From Sciurus carolinensis (lineage: Eukaryota; Chordata; Mammalia; Rodentia; Sciuridae): a stretch of DNA of 64,000 bases. The position numbers were made by a program, and so were the translations under genes. The notes beneath the pieces were generated by a model. It ran no database searches, had not been told where the DNA came from, and saw only the letters and a program-made list of their open reading frames with translations. Position 1 is the stretch's first letter. Each line of letters opens with the position of its first letter. Positions 1 to 9,860 of the stretch are shown piece by piece. The stretch lies in the NCBI RefSeq assembly GCF_902686445.1, contig NC_062227.1, positions 22,002,777 to 22,066,776 of the forward strand, read 5' to 3'.

Positions 1-987
1 CACCTGATTTGCATTTTTTGAGCAAATTCATTACTGAATTTTCATGAAACTTGAAGTATTTTCTCTTTTCCTCATTAGCACTCTGATCCCAACATGTGAG
101 CATTCTACCTCCAGGTTTTGTGGGCAAGTCCCATTTGTATTGCTGTTGCAGGACTCTAATGTGCAGGATAAAAAGGGCTGAAATTGAAATTGCTCTTTTG
201 AGAAAGTTTCACGGATGAATTTCAATGAAACTTTGCCTATCATCTCCCCTACTCATTCCCACTTTATCCGCAGGTGTGGTAGTTCTACCATACACATTGC
301 TTCTGTTATAACAAACTGTTTTGATTTCCATGAATTGAGCCCTCCCTATGGACGCTCTTTTAGGCAGCAAATGAATTGCGTTTTCTGAGCAAATGCATTA
401 CTGAATTTTTATGAAACTCGAAGTATTTTCTCTTTTCCTCATTCCCACTCTGATCACAACATCTTAGCATTCTACCTGCATGTTTTCTGGACAAGTCCCT
501 CTTGTATTTCTGTTGCAGGCCTCTAACGTGCAGGTTGAAAATGTCTGAAATTTAAGTTGCTTTTCTGAGAAATTTTCACGAATGGATTTCAATGAAACTT
601 TTCCTATCATCTCCCCTCCTCATTCCACTTTCCTCCACAGATGTGGTGGTTCCGCCATGCACATAGCTTCTGTTAAAACAAACTGTTTCGATTTCCATGA
701 ATTGAGGTTTCCCTATGCACGCACTTTTAGGCAGCAACTGAATTGCGTTTTCTGAGCAAATGCATGACTGAATTTTCATGAAACTCGGGATACTTTCTCT
801 TTTCTTCATTCCCACTCTGCTGCCAACATCTGAGCTCTCTCTCTTCAGGTTTTCTAAACAAGCCCCTTATGTATTTCTCTTGCAGTAGTCTAACGTGCAG
901 TGTGAAAAGGGCTGAAATTGAAGTTGCTTTTCTGAGAAAGTTTCACGAATGGATTTCAATGAAACTTTGCCTATCATCTCCCCTCCA

Positions 988-1354
988 CATTCCCACTTTG
1001 CTCCGCAGATGTGGTGTTTCCACCATACACGGTGCTCTTGTTATAACAAACTGTTTCAATTTCCATGAATTGACCTTTCCCTATGGACGCACTTTTAGGC
1101 AGCACCTGAATTGCGTTTTCTGAGCAAATTCATTACTGAATTTTCAAGAAACTCGAAGTATTTTCACTTTTCCTCATTTCCATTCTGAACCAAACATCTG
1201 AGCATTCTACCTCCAGGTTTTCTTGACCAGTACCTTTTGTACTGCTGTTGCAGGTCTCTAACGTGCAGGTTGAAAACTGCTGATATTTATGTTGATTTTC
1301 TGATACAGTTTCACGAATGTATTTCATGAAACTTTGCCTATCATCTCCCCTCCT
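988..1354 (+). repeat. Representative satellite unit (367 bp) showing two half-units
   Basis: One unit measured between successive CATTCCC boxes (988 and 1,355). A second, diverged copy of the same box region lies at 1,175, which divides the unit into halves of 187 and 180 bp. Both halves share the order TTGC(G)TTTTCTGAG, then a TTTCA(T)GAAAC segment, a C/T-rich stretch, CCTCATTCCCACT, TGCTCC and CATCTG or AGATGTG. The next boxes at 1,541 and 1,720 repeat the alternation of 186 and 179 bp. The 366-bp period is therefore most simply an ancient ~183-bp monomer that duplicated, diverged and was then amplified as a dimer. Similarity of the remaining ~100 bp of each half is weak by eye. Confidence 0.8.
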
Positions 1355-4300
1355 CATTCCCACTTTGCTGCGCAGATGTGGTGGTTCCACCATGCACGGT
1401 GCTTCTGTTATAACAAACTGTTTCGATTTCCATGAATTGAGCTTTCCCAGTGGACGAACTTTTGGCAGCAACTAAATTGCATTTTCTAAGCAAATGCATG
1501 ACTGAATTTTCATGAAACTCGGGGTACGTTCTCTTTTCCTCGTTCCCACTCTTTTACCAACATCTGAGCACTTTCTGTCCACGTTTTCAAAACAAGCCCC
1601 TCATGTATTGCTCTTGCAATATTCTAACGTGCAATTTGAAAAGAGCTGATTGAAGTTGCTATTCTGAGAAAGTTTCACCAATGGATATCAAAGTATGTTT
1701 GCCTATCATCTCCCCTCCTCATGCCCACATTGCTACGCAGATGTGGTTTTTCAACCATGCATGGTGCTTCTATTATAACAAACTGTTTCGATTTCCATGA
1801 ATTGAGCTTTCCCTCTGCATGCACTTTTGGCAGTAACTAAATTGGGTTTTCAGAGCAACTGCACGACTGAATTTTCATGAAACTCAGGATACTTTCTCTT
1901 TTCTTCGTTCCCACTTTGCTCTCAACATCAGAGTACTCTCTCTCCACGTTTTCTAAACAAGCCCCTTAAATATTGCTCTAGCAGTAGTCTAACGTGCAGG
2001 TGGAAAAGGCCTGAAATTGAAGTTGCTTTTCTGAGAAAGTTTCACTAATGGATTTCAGTGAAACTTTGCCTATCATCTCCCCTCCTCATTCCCACTTTGC
2101 TTCGCAGAAGTGGTGGTTCCACCATGCACGGTGCTTGTGTTATAACAAACTCATTGGATTTCCATGAATTGAGTTTTCTGTAGCACGCACTTTTTGGCAG
2201 CAACTGAATTGCGTTTTGTGAGCAAATGGATGACTGAATTTTCATGAAACTCGGGGTCCTTTCTCTTTTCCTCTTTTCCACTCTGCTCCCAACATATGAG
2301 CACTCTCTCTCCACGTTTTCTAAACAAGTCACTTATGTATTACTCTTGCAGTAATCTAACGTGCCTGGTGAAAATGGCTAAAATTGAAGTTGCCTTTCTG
2401 AGAACGTTCACGAATGGATTTCAATGAAACTTTGCCTATCATCTCCCCTCCTCATTCCCACTTTGCTCCACAGGTGTGGTGTTTCCACCATGCACGGTGC
2501 TTCTGCTGTTACAAACTGTTTCGATTTCCATGAATTGAACTTTCCCTATGGACGCACTTTTAGGCAGCAACTTAATTGCGTTTTCTAAGCAAATTCATGA
2601 ATGAATTTTCATGAAACTCGGGGTATTTTCTCTTTTCCTCATTTCCACTATGCTCCCAACAACTGAGCATTCTACCTCCAGCTTTTCTGGATAAGCCACT
2701 TTTGTATTGCTGTTGCAGGACTCTAACATGAAGTTTGAAAATGGCTGAAAATGAAGTTGCTTTTCTGATAAAGTTTCACTCTTGGATTTCATTGAAACTT
2801 TGCCTATCATCCCCCCTCCTCATTCCCACTTTCCTCCCCATTTGTGGTGTTTCCACCATGCATGGTGCTTCTGGTATAACAAACTGTTTAGATTTCCATG
2901 AATTGAGCTTTCTGTATGCACACACCTTTAGGCAGCAACTCAATGGCGTTTTCTGAGCGAATGCATTATTCAATTTTCATGAAACTCGAAGTATTTTCTC
3001 TTTTCCTCATTCCCACTCTGATCCCCACATCTGAGCATTCTACCTCCAGGTTATCTGGACAAGCCCCTTTTGTATTCCTGTTGCAGTAGTGTAACGTACC
3101 GTGCGATGTGGGCTGAATTTGAAGTTGCTTTTCTGAGAAAGATTCACGAATGGATTTCAATGAAACTTTGCCTATGATCTCCGCTCCTCATTCCCACTTT
3201 GGTTTGCAGATATGGTGGTTCCACCATGCACGTTGCTTCGGTTATAATAAACTGTTTCGATTTCCATGAATTGAGCTTTCCCTATGCACGCACTTCTTGC
3301 ACCAACTGAATTGCGTTGTCTGAATAAATGCACGACTGAATTTTCATGAAATTCTCCTTATTTTCTCTTTTCCTCGTTTTCACACTGATCCCTACATCTG
3401 AGCATTCTACCTCCAGGTTTTCTGGAGAAGTCCTTTTTTATTGCAGTTGCAGGACTCTAAGGTGCAGGTTGAAAAGTTCTGAAATTGAAGTTGCTTTTCT
3501 GAGAAAGTTTCAGGAATGGATTTCAATGAATCTTTGCCTATCATCTCTGCTCGTCATTCCCACTTTGCTCCGCAGGTGTGGTGTTTCCACCATGCATGTT
3601 GCTTCTATTATAACAATCTGTTTCAATTTCCATGAATTGAGCTATCCCTAGCACGCACTTGTAGGCAGCAACTGAATTGCTTTTTCTGAGTAAATGCACG
3701 ACGGAACTTTCAAGAAACTCGAAGTATTTTCTATTTTACTCATTCACACTCTGCTGCCAGCATCTGATCATTCTACCTCCAGGTTTTGCGGACAAGCTCC
3801 TTTTGTGTTGCTGTCGCAGGACTCTAACCTGCAGGTTGAAAAGGGCTGAAATTTAGTTCCTTTTCTGAGAAAGATTCACGAGTGGATTTCAAGGAAACTT
3901 TCCCAATCACCTCTCCTCCTTATTCCCACATGCTGCGCTGATATGGTGGTTCCACCATCCACGGTGCTTCTGTTATAACAAACTGTTTCAATTTCCATGA
4001 ATTGAGCTTTCCCTAGCACGCACTTTTAGGCAGCAACTGAATTGTGTTTTCTGAGCAAATGCATGACTGAATTTTCATGAAACTCGGACTACTTTCTCTT
4101 TTCCTCGTTGCCACTCTGCTCCCAACATCTGAGCACTCTCTCTCCACGTCTTCTAAACAAGCCTCTTATGTATTTCTCTTGCAGTAGTATAACGTGCAGT
4201 ATGAATAGGGCTGAAACTGAAGTTGCATTTCTGAGAAAGTTTCACTACTGGATTTCAATGAAACTTTGCCTATCATCTCCCCTCCTCATTCCCACATTGC

Positions 4301-5725
4301 TCTGCTAATGAGGTGGTTCCACCATGCACGGTGCTTCTGTTATAACAAACTGTTTCGATTTCGATGAATTGAGCTTTCCCTAAAGACCCACATTTAGGCA
4401 GCAACTGAATTGCATTTTCTGAGCAAATCCCCAACTGAATTTTTAGGAAACTCGAAATATTTCCTCTTTTCCTCATTCCCACCCTGATCCCAACATCTGA
4501 GTATTCTACCTCCAGGTTTTCTTGACAAGCCCCTTTTGAATTGCTCTTGCAGTAGTCCAATGTGCCGTGTGAAATGGGTTGATTTTGAAGTTGCTTATCT
4601 GAGAAAGTTTCACGAATGCATTCAATGAAAGTTTGCCTATCATCTCCCCTCCTCATTCCCAATTTGGTCCTCAATGTGGTGTTTCCACCCCACACAGTGA
4701 TTCTATTATAACAAACTGTTTCTAATTCCAAGATTTGAGCTTTCCCTATGCACACATTTATTTTTGGCAGCATCTGAATTGTGTTTTCTGAGCAAATGCA
4801 CGACTGAATTTTCATGAAACTCAAAGTATTTTCTATTTTATTCATTCCCACTCTGCTTCCAACATCTGAGCATTCCACCTCCAGGTTTTGTGGACAAGCT
4901 CCTTTTGTATTGCTTTTGCAGGCCTCTAATATGCAGGTTGAAAAGGGCTGAAATTGAAGTTGCTTTTCTCTGAAAGTTTCACGAATGGATTTCAATGAAA
5001 CTTTGCCTATCATCTCCCTTCCTCAATCCCACTTTGCTCCGCAGATGTGGTGGTTCCACCATGCACGGTGCTTCTGTTATAACAAACTGTTTCAATTTCC
5101 ATGAATTGAACTTTCCCTATGGACGCACTTTTAGGCAGCAACTTAATTGCTTTTTCTGAGCGAATGCATGACTGAATTTTCATGAAACTCGGGGTATTTT
5201 CTCTTTTCTCATTCCCACTCTGCTCCCAACATCTGAGCATTCTACCTCCATCTTTTCTGGATAAGCCACTTTTGTATTGCTGTTGCAGGACTCTAACACG
5301 AAGTTTGAAAAGAGCTGAAAATGAAGTTGCTTTTCTGAGAAATTTTCACTAGTGGATTTCATTGAAACTTTGCCTATCATCTCCCCTCCTCATTCCCACT
5401 TTGCTCCGCAGATGTGGTGTTTCCACCATGCACGGTGCTCCTGTTATAACAAACTGTTTCAATTTCCATGAATTGACCTTTCCCTATGCACACACTTTTA
5501 GGCAGCAACTGAATGGCGTTTTCTGAGCGAATGCATTACTGAATTTTCATGAAACTCGAGGTATTTTCTCTTTTCCTCATTCCCACTCTTATCCCCACAT
5601 CTGAGCATTCTACCTCCAGGTTTTCTGGACACGTTCCTGTTGTATTGCTGTTGCAGGACTCTAACAAGCAGGTTGAAAATGGCTGAAACTGAGGTTTCCT
5701 TTTGTGAGAAAGTTTCACAAATGGA

Positions 5726-5731
5726 TTTCAG
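5726..5731. repeat. Target-site duplication of ERV1, left copy (TTTCAG)
   Basis: The six satellite bases TTTCAG directly before the ERV1 LTR are repeated exactly at 9,855-9,860, after the other LTR. Removing ERV1 and one copy restores an ordinary satellite stretch. This fixes both LTR boundaries. Confidence 0.93.
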
Positions 5732-6066
5732 TATCGCATTCCCTCTGCCCACAGAGAGAGACACGACAAACTGGTTGTTCGTCAGAGCTCTTTATTGTTC
5801 TTCTTAACAAGGAAGTCACCGCCATTATATATGAATCATGAGCCAATCAGGTTACAGAGCATTTGGGGAGAGCATGATTACTATATAGAATACACTAGGG
5901 GCATGAACAGAGCACGCAGTGAGCACGAGTCACCTCATCCAATCAGGTCAACTTCCTTAAGCAGTGTCAGCTGTTTGTTGCAAACCAGGCCATTCTGGCT
6001 CAGTGCCAGGCGCCATATTGAAGTCCCTGAAAGCCAGGCTAGGGTGGAGTCCGCGGTACCCCGACA
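5732..6066 (-). repeat. ERV1 3' LTR (335 bp)
   Basis: Matches 9,520-9,854 with four differences by eye: CCCAC/CCCAT, GCATTTGG/GCATGTGG, GTGGAGTC/GTGGGGTC and CCGACA/CCGGCA. In sense direction it starts TGTCGGGG and ends GCGATA, that is TG...TA rather than the usual TG...CA. A TATA box (TATATAAT, plus-strand 5,824-5,831) and an AATAAA signal (plus-strand TTTATT at 5,791-5,796) lie in the expected order. The sequence resembles the ERV2 LTR, for example around the sense-strand words ATGGCGCCTGGCA and AAACA(A/G)CTGA, so the two belong to related families. Confidence 0.94.
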
Positions 6067-6084
6067 GCTCCCCCTTTCTTTAAT
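6067..6084 (-). other. ERV1 polypurine tract
   Basis: Directly inside the 3' LTR the sense strand reads AAAGAAAGGGGGAGC up to the LTR. This is the purine run that primes plus-strand DNA synthesis, and it confirms minus-strand orientation. Confidence 0.85.
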
Positions 6085-6361
6085 TAAAAGAAAAGGCTTG
6101 AGACCGTGCCTGTCTTAGGTTGAGGGGTCCAGCACATGTCCTTACCCGTCATCAAAGACTGTAGAGCATGCAACAGCTTCTGTCTTAGGTTGGTACATGG
6201 CCACCTCCTACATTACCCGTCGTTGACTACCGGCCTAGCATATTTGCCATACTTGAGGGGAACTGCTGGCCTCTAAGGCTGTCATGACTTGTTGAAGGAT
6301 GATTCGATCTCTCTGTTGGGTGCTCGTAATTGATAAATTAAGCGAATGAGATATAAAACAC
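6085..6361 (-). pseudogene. ERV1 region after env: decayed env membrane anchor and tail
   Basis: Sense-strand sequence directly after the env stop. In the env frame a short hydrophobic segment is broken by two stops, followed by a polar stretch that could be a cytoplasmic tail. No other gene is seen before the polypurine tract. The call rests on position and hydrophobicity only. Confidence 0.5.
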
Positions 6362-6973
6362 CTAAAATATTAGTCCTAGGGAGCCAAGGTTTGCCCATTG
6401 TTTTACAAAACCTAGAGCAGTAGAGAACCATTTGACCATTTCAGATACAGGTGCCACATTTACCCTGGTGGTATTGACTCTCATAATTTCAGCTCTTAGT
6501 TGAGAGGTTAAATTGTCAAACCCATATGACCAAGTACAAGTAAGATAGTGAGAAAGATTTCTAGACAACATAGCTGCATGGCTATCATTATAAAAAGTGA
6601 TAGGGGCAACACAAACTGCTCTTAAAGAAAGAACACATTTTAGACCCATAAGTTCTTGTAACAAGTCCACTTGTTCTTGTAATAAGTCCACTCTTTGATT
6701 AACTAGGAGGATGCCTGTTCTTAAATGTTGATTTAAGGTCTCTTGAGTCTGTAAGGCAGTGGCAGTGTTCTCTGCCAAATGATTAACTGTAGTTGTTGTC
6801 TGTATTGTAGTTGTCAATGTGGCTGCTGCGGTTGTGGCTGCTGCTGCAGAGGCTGCAATGGCAGTGATCACAGCTGTTGTGATGCCAAAATCTCTTTTGT
6901 TTCTTGATAATAGCACTGGTAGTTCTGTATCTGTAACAGAGACTGGGACTGGTAGGAAGGTAGGAATACGCAT
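6362..6973 (-). pseudogene. env: ERV1 env, transmembrane-subunit remnant (truncated)
   Basis: An open frame of 203 codons. It begins with a proline-rich end of the surface subunit (PTFLPVPV), then a furin-type cleavage site RNKR at about residues 24-27. An Ala/Thr-rich hydrophobic fusion peptide follows (about 28-55), then a heptad-like helical segment rich in Gln and Leu (about 65-105). A second helical part lies near the C-terminus (VKWFSTALGFVKQW). The frame stops just as the membrane anchor should begin, so the product would lack its anchor. It stays open for roughly another 80 bases upstream of this Met, so the Met is not the real start. The layout matches the TM part of ERV3 env (54,221-54,978) closely. 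In a functional retrovirus this subunit drives membrane fusion; here it is broken and most of the surface subunit is missing. Confidence 0.85.
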
Positions 6974-7059
6974 TAAGACTGCTCGTGAGAACCTAGAAGC
7001 ATTCCAACATTGAGAGAGAAGTTTGGAGAATAGTAGCTTGATAAATACCTTGCTTTAAA

Positions 7060-8576
7060 ACTTGTATACTTGGAAAATATGAATACATTTAATATACAAG
7101 GAGTGACCATTTCACAATTACCTTGACACTTTAATCTTACTAAATTTAGTTTTTAAAGAAAAATTTAGACTCTGTAACATAGTACAATACTCTTAACAGT
7201 TGTTTAACCATAATTGTATAAACCCCAATTTTTAAGACTAATTGTTTTAAAGAATAAAACTTAATAGACACAAAGTTAAGAGTAAATTAGTGTTTCTAAG
7301 AAATCCTTGTTATTTTACCATGTCATTTTACCATATAGATTAAACTTTGGCTTATATCAGAACATTAGTATTTCACCTTAGGAAAAACCTTAAATAGCTT
7401 TAGCTGTTTCACATACATACAACCAACTTAGTTACACACATACTTGTTGAAACTTGCCCTTTACTTACACAGACTTTCTTAGCACTTACTTAGACCCTCA
7501 TGTATTCCATCACACAGGCACTTTCTTACCCAGAAACATTTTCTTTTCCTTTTTACTAAATATATTTCCAAACCTAGAACCTTTTATTCTCTCTTTCCTA
7601 TCTGTTGACCCCTTTTTGTTCACATTCTGAAACAACTTTTATGAAATTTTTGAATTTAGATAAATTACACCATTTTAACAAGATAAAATACTTTGTTGTT
7701 TATAGAACTCTAACTGAAACACAGTTGAAACCTTTAGAACCCTTTGCATATAGAATTGTACTTGTTAAGACATAACTCTTAGTAACCTTGTTTTTAGTCA
7801 AGATATTAGACAAGTGTCCTGAACAGTATTTGCTGTCTCTTTCCTGTTGAAGAAAAGTCCTAGAAACAATTGATATTAGACATTGTTAAACATCAACATT
7901 CCATTAGTTTGACCACCTAGAGACTTGCAAGTTATTTTTAAAGACATTTTACTTTTATTAGTTTACTCAATTTAAATTGAACCTTTAAATCACGTGAATT
8001 AAAAGTATTTGGATCCATTTTTAAATTTTAATTTTAGGAGCGCTCAGTTTTGATACAGACAAAACATGACACCAGACAGCACGACATACAAATAACACAA
8101 AATCAAAGGCCTTGTAACTTTATAGGTAAATCTCCATTGCAATGTAACAGATATTTAAAAACTCTAGTTGAATAAAAAATAGAACTGATCAAAAAGACAA
8201 AAATCATTAACCTAGGTATGTAGGATCAAAATTATGAGCTCAAAAATACAGCATTAAAGAAAAACAAAACAAAACAAGAATCCTGGAAAATGAGTTAGTT
8301 CTATGTAGTAGCCCAGGAGTTTAAAACAGACACCCTTTCTTCTTTCTTTTTTTTTCTTTCTTCTTATCTTCAGGTTACCCCCTTTCCCGCTGAGACCGCT
8401 GCAGCCTACATTCCAATGCAGGCTTCAGCAAGGCCATGCAGGGGGGAGGCAGGATCACCCAGGACTTTTTAACCCTTTTTCTTCCTGGTTGAGAAATTAG
8501 GTTAGGTTTGAATGCAGAAAATCACAAAACATTATTTCTTACTACTTTTGAGGAATGGAGCTGCTGAGATCTCTGC
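7060..8576 (-). other. ERV1 internal stretch with no recognisable gene, AT-rich
   Basis: About 1.5 kb between the env remnant and the gag remnant. Base composition is strongly A/T-rich up to about 8,340, unlike the gag and env pieces or the GC-rich leader. I see no long open frame on either strand and no RT, protease, dUTPase or integrase motif. A purine/pyrimidine-asymmetric run lies at 8,335-8,375. It could be extremely decayed pol and env, a captured non-viral segment, or long-standing non-coding sequence of a non-autonomous family. Confidence 0.6.
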
Positions 8577-8843
8577 CTAGGGGGAGGACTGCTTCAAGGA
8601 CACGGATGTTCCCTCCCTAGGTGGCCATGGAGCCGCGTGGAAGGGATCAGGAGGGGGGCCTTTTTCTGTCTCTTGTGATAGTTTCTCTTGATCCAACAAG
8701 CCCTTATCTAAAAACCAAGGGGCTTTGTCTTCTACAGTTTTTAAAAACTTCCTAGCTGAGGAAACCTTTAAAGGTGCTCCATTAGCCTTTAATAAAGCCT
8801 TTAATAGTCCTTCCATGCGAACTCTAGACACCTCAGAACCCAT
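8577..8843 (-). pseudogene. gag: ERV1 gag, matrix-domain remnant
   Basis: An 88-codon frame starting MGSEVSR. The Gly at position 2 suits N-myristoylation of a matrix protein. Residues 1-50 resemble the matrix starts of ERV2 (MGTELSK) and ERV3 (MGNSPSS), with a shared pattern of a Leu-rich helix, a Lys-rich segment and APWFLDKG (compare SPWFLEEG in ERV2 and APWF in ERV3). This is the betaretroviral p10-type matrix fold by family resemblance. The frame ends after a Pro-rich tail, with no capsid major homology region or zinc knuckle in the element. The start is supported by the match of all three ERV starts and by the position after the leader. Confidence 0.8.
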
Positions 8844-8867
8844 GATTAATTTGCCCCCTTTTGAGTG

Positions 8868-8992
8868 CCACTTTCACTTTAATACTTTTAATGTGGACCG
8901 CTTTTCGCTTAGTCCAGGGTGTAGCCGCCTTTCGCGTGCTACTTTCACTTTAATACTTTTAATGTGCCACTTTCACTTTAATACTTTTAAGG
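8868..8992 (-). repeat. ERV1 leader: three copies of a TTTCACTTTAATACTTTTAA motif
   Basis: The plus strand carries ACTTTCACTTTAATAC followed by TTTTAA(T/G)GTG at about 8,868-8,895, 8,941-8,966 and 8,967-8,992. Shorter relatives (CACTTTAATTGG) occur near 9,120 and 9,179 between hairpins. In sense orientation each contains AAAGTGAAAGT, which resembles an interferon-regulatory-factor element. The segment lies between the gag start and the hairpin array. Confidence 0.75.
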
Positions 8993-9093
8993 TGAACTGC
9001 TTTCCGCTAGTCCACCCCCGAGCCTCATTTCACTTAGCTCTGTCTCGGACTGCCTTTCGCTAGTCCACTCCGAGCCGCCTTTCGCTTGGCTCT

Positions 9094-9390
9094 GGACCAC
9101 CTTCCGTGTGTCCTTACTTTCACTTTAATTGGACCGCGTTCTGCGTGTCCCCGGACCACCTTCCGTGTGTCCTGGTTTTCACTTTAATTGGACCGCATTC
9201 CACGTGTCCCTGGACCACCTTCCGTGTGTCCTGACTTTAACCGGACCGCATTCCGCGTGTCCCCGGACCACCTTCCGTGTGTCCTGACTTTAACCGGATC
9301 GCATTCCGCATGTCCCCGGACCACCTTCCGTGTGTCCTGACTTTAACCGGACCGCATTCCGCGTGTCCCTGGACCACCTTCCGCGTGTCC
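9094..9390 (-). repeat. ERV1 leader: tandem array of short hairpins
   Basis: Six copies of a unit of 59, 59, 53, 53 and 53 bp (starts 9,094, 9,153, 9,212, 9,265, 9,318, 9,371), the last partial. Each full unit holds two 20-base elements. In sense RNA one reads GGACACACGGAAGGTGGTCC and the other GGACACGCGGAATGCGGTCC. Both can form a 7-bp stem (GGAC/GTCC plus CAC/GTG or CGC/GCG) with a bulged A and a five-base GGAAN loop. The difference between the two types is a matched pair change (A-U to G-C). Other variants mostly keep pairing through G-U. The array lies between the primer-binding site and gag, where retroviral packaging and dimerisation signals sit. Confidence 0.8.
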
Positions 9391-9466
9391 TGATAATCGA
9401 TTTACCGCGAACGTCAAGGCTGCCTTTATTACTCCTATTTTATTATTTATAACATTAATCTCTAAA

Positions 9467-9475
9467 ACTTACCTA
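9467..9475 (-). promoter_or_regulatory. ERV1 candidate major splice donor
   Basis: The sense strand reads TAG|GTAAGT, a full consensus 5' splice site, about 25 bases downstream of the primer-binding site. ERV2 has the same TAG|GTAAGT at a similar place, which supports it as the donor for spliced env RNA. Confidence 0.7.
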
Positions 9476-9499
9476 GGTAGTTGCTGCTGGTTTGTTACT

Positions 9500-9517
9500 T
9501 CCCGGGTTTCGGCACCA
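9500..9517 (-). other. ERV1 primer-binding site, tRNA-Phe type
   Basis: Two bases inside the 5' LTR the sense strand reads TGGTGCCGAAACCCGGGA, which is complementary to the 3' end of vertebrate tRNA-Phe (ending GGTTTCGGCACCA). A tRNA-Phe primer is known for the IAP/IAPE group of class II ERVs. Confidence 0.9.
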
Positions 9518-9519
9518 CT

Positions 9520-9854
9520 TATCGCATTCCCTCTGCCCATAGAGAGAGACACGACAAACTGGTTGTTCGTCAGAGCTCTTTATTGTTCTTCTTAACAAGG
9601 AAGTCACCGCCATTATATATGAATCATGAGCCAATCAGGTTACAGAGCATGTGGGGAGAGCATGATTACTATATAGAATACACTAGGGGCATGAACAGAG
9701 CACGCAGTGAGCACGAGTCACCTCATCCAATCAGGTCAACTTCCTTAAGCAGTGTCAGCTGTTTGTTGCAAACCAGGCCATTCTGGCTCAGTGCCAGGCG
9801 CCATATTGAAGTCCCTGAAAGCCAGGCTAGGGTGGGGTCCGCGGTACCCCGGCA
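9520..9854 (-). repeat. ERV1 5' LTR (335 bp)
   Basis: Partner of 5,732-6,066, with the same length and only four differences. In sense it would carry the promoter (TATA on the plus strand near 9,612-9,619) and drive transcription toward lower coordinates. Its U5 end also reads GCGATA. Confidence 0.94.
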
Positions 9855-9860
9855 TTTCAG
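9855..9860. repeat. Target-site duplication of ERV1, right copy (TTTCAG)
   Basis: Exact repeat of 5,726-5,731. The satellite continues in phase with TGAAACTTTGCC. Confidence 0.93.

Larger units (their letters stand above)
1..5731 (+). repeat. Satellite block S1: ~366-bp dimeric tandem repeat, forward orientation
   Basis: About 15.6 tandem copies of a unit of roughly 365-368 bp. A landmark box (CTATCATCTCCCCTCCTC) recurs near 238, 604, 970, 1,338 and so on. Two variants are mixed. Variant A reads CATTCTACCTCCAGGTTTTC, TTGCAGGACTCTAAC and often ACTCGAAGTATT. Variant B reads ACTCTCTCTCCACG, TTGCAGTAGTCTAAC and ACTCGGGGTAC. Both strands contain short open frames of 60-90 codons, occasionally up to 246, because stops are rare in the unit. 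Indels shift the frames from copy to copy, so I read them as non-coding. Copies differ by many substitutions, so this is not a freshly amplified array. The family is not one I can name. The block ends exactly at the ERV1 insertion. Confidence 0.93.
5732..9854 (-). mobile_element. ERV1: defective 4.1-kb class II endogenous retrovirus inserted in the satellite
   Basis: Two 335-bp LTRs (5,732-6,066 and 9,520-9,854) flank an internal region read on the minus strand. A perfect 6-bp target duplication TTTCAG (5,726-5,731 and 9,855-9,860) brackets it, the size usual for betaretroviruses. In sense order the interior holds a tRNA-Phe primer-binding site, a splice donor, a leader with tandem hairpins, the N-terminal part of gag (matrix), about 1.5 kb with no recognisable gene, the transmembrane part of env, and a polypurine tract. 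Capsid, nucleocapsid, protease and pol are absent, so any past movement must have used proteins supplied by another element. The LTRs differ at only four sites (about 1.2%), which suggests a recent insertion. The satellite resumes in the same orientation on both sides. Confidence 0.95.

Noticed and set aside
4273..5013. 246-codon open frame on the minus strand in the satellite, with many similar 60-140-codon frames on both strands
   Set aside because: The frames are readings of the same ~366-bp unit in both directions. They break at different places in each copy, shift with indels and show no domain. Low stop density of the unit explains them.
5795..6118. 107-codon plus-strand frame in the ERV1 LTR, repeated at 9,481-9,984
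   Set aside because: Antisense reading of the LTR, present twice because the LTR is duplicated; it runs on into satellite.
8335..8380. Strong plus-strand splice-acceptor-like site (long pyrimidine run, then CAG)
   Set aside because: It lies antisense to ERV1 with no plus-strand gene on either side; most likely a purine-rich run of the ERV sense strand.
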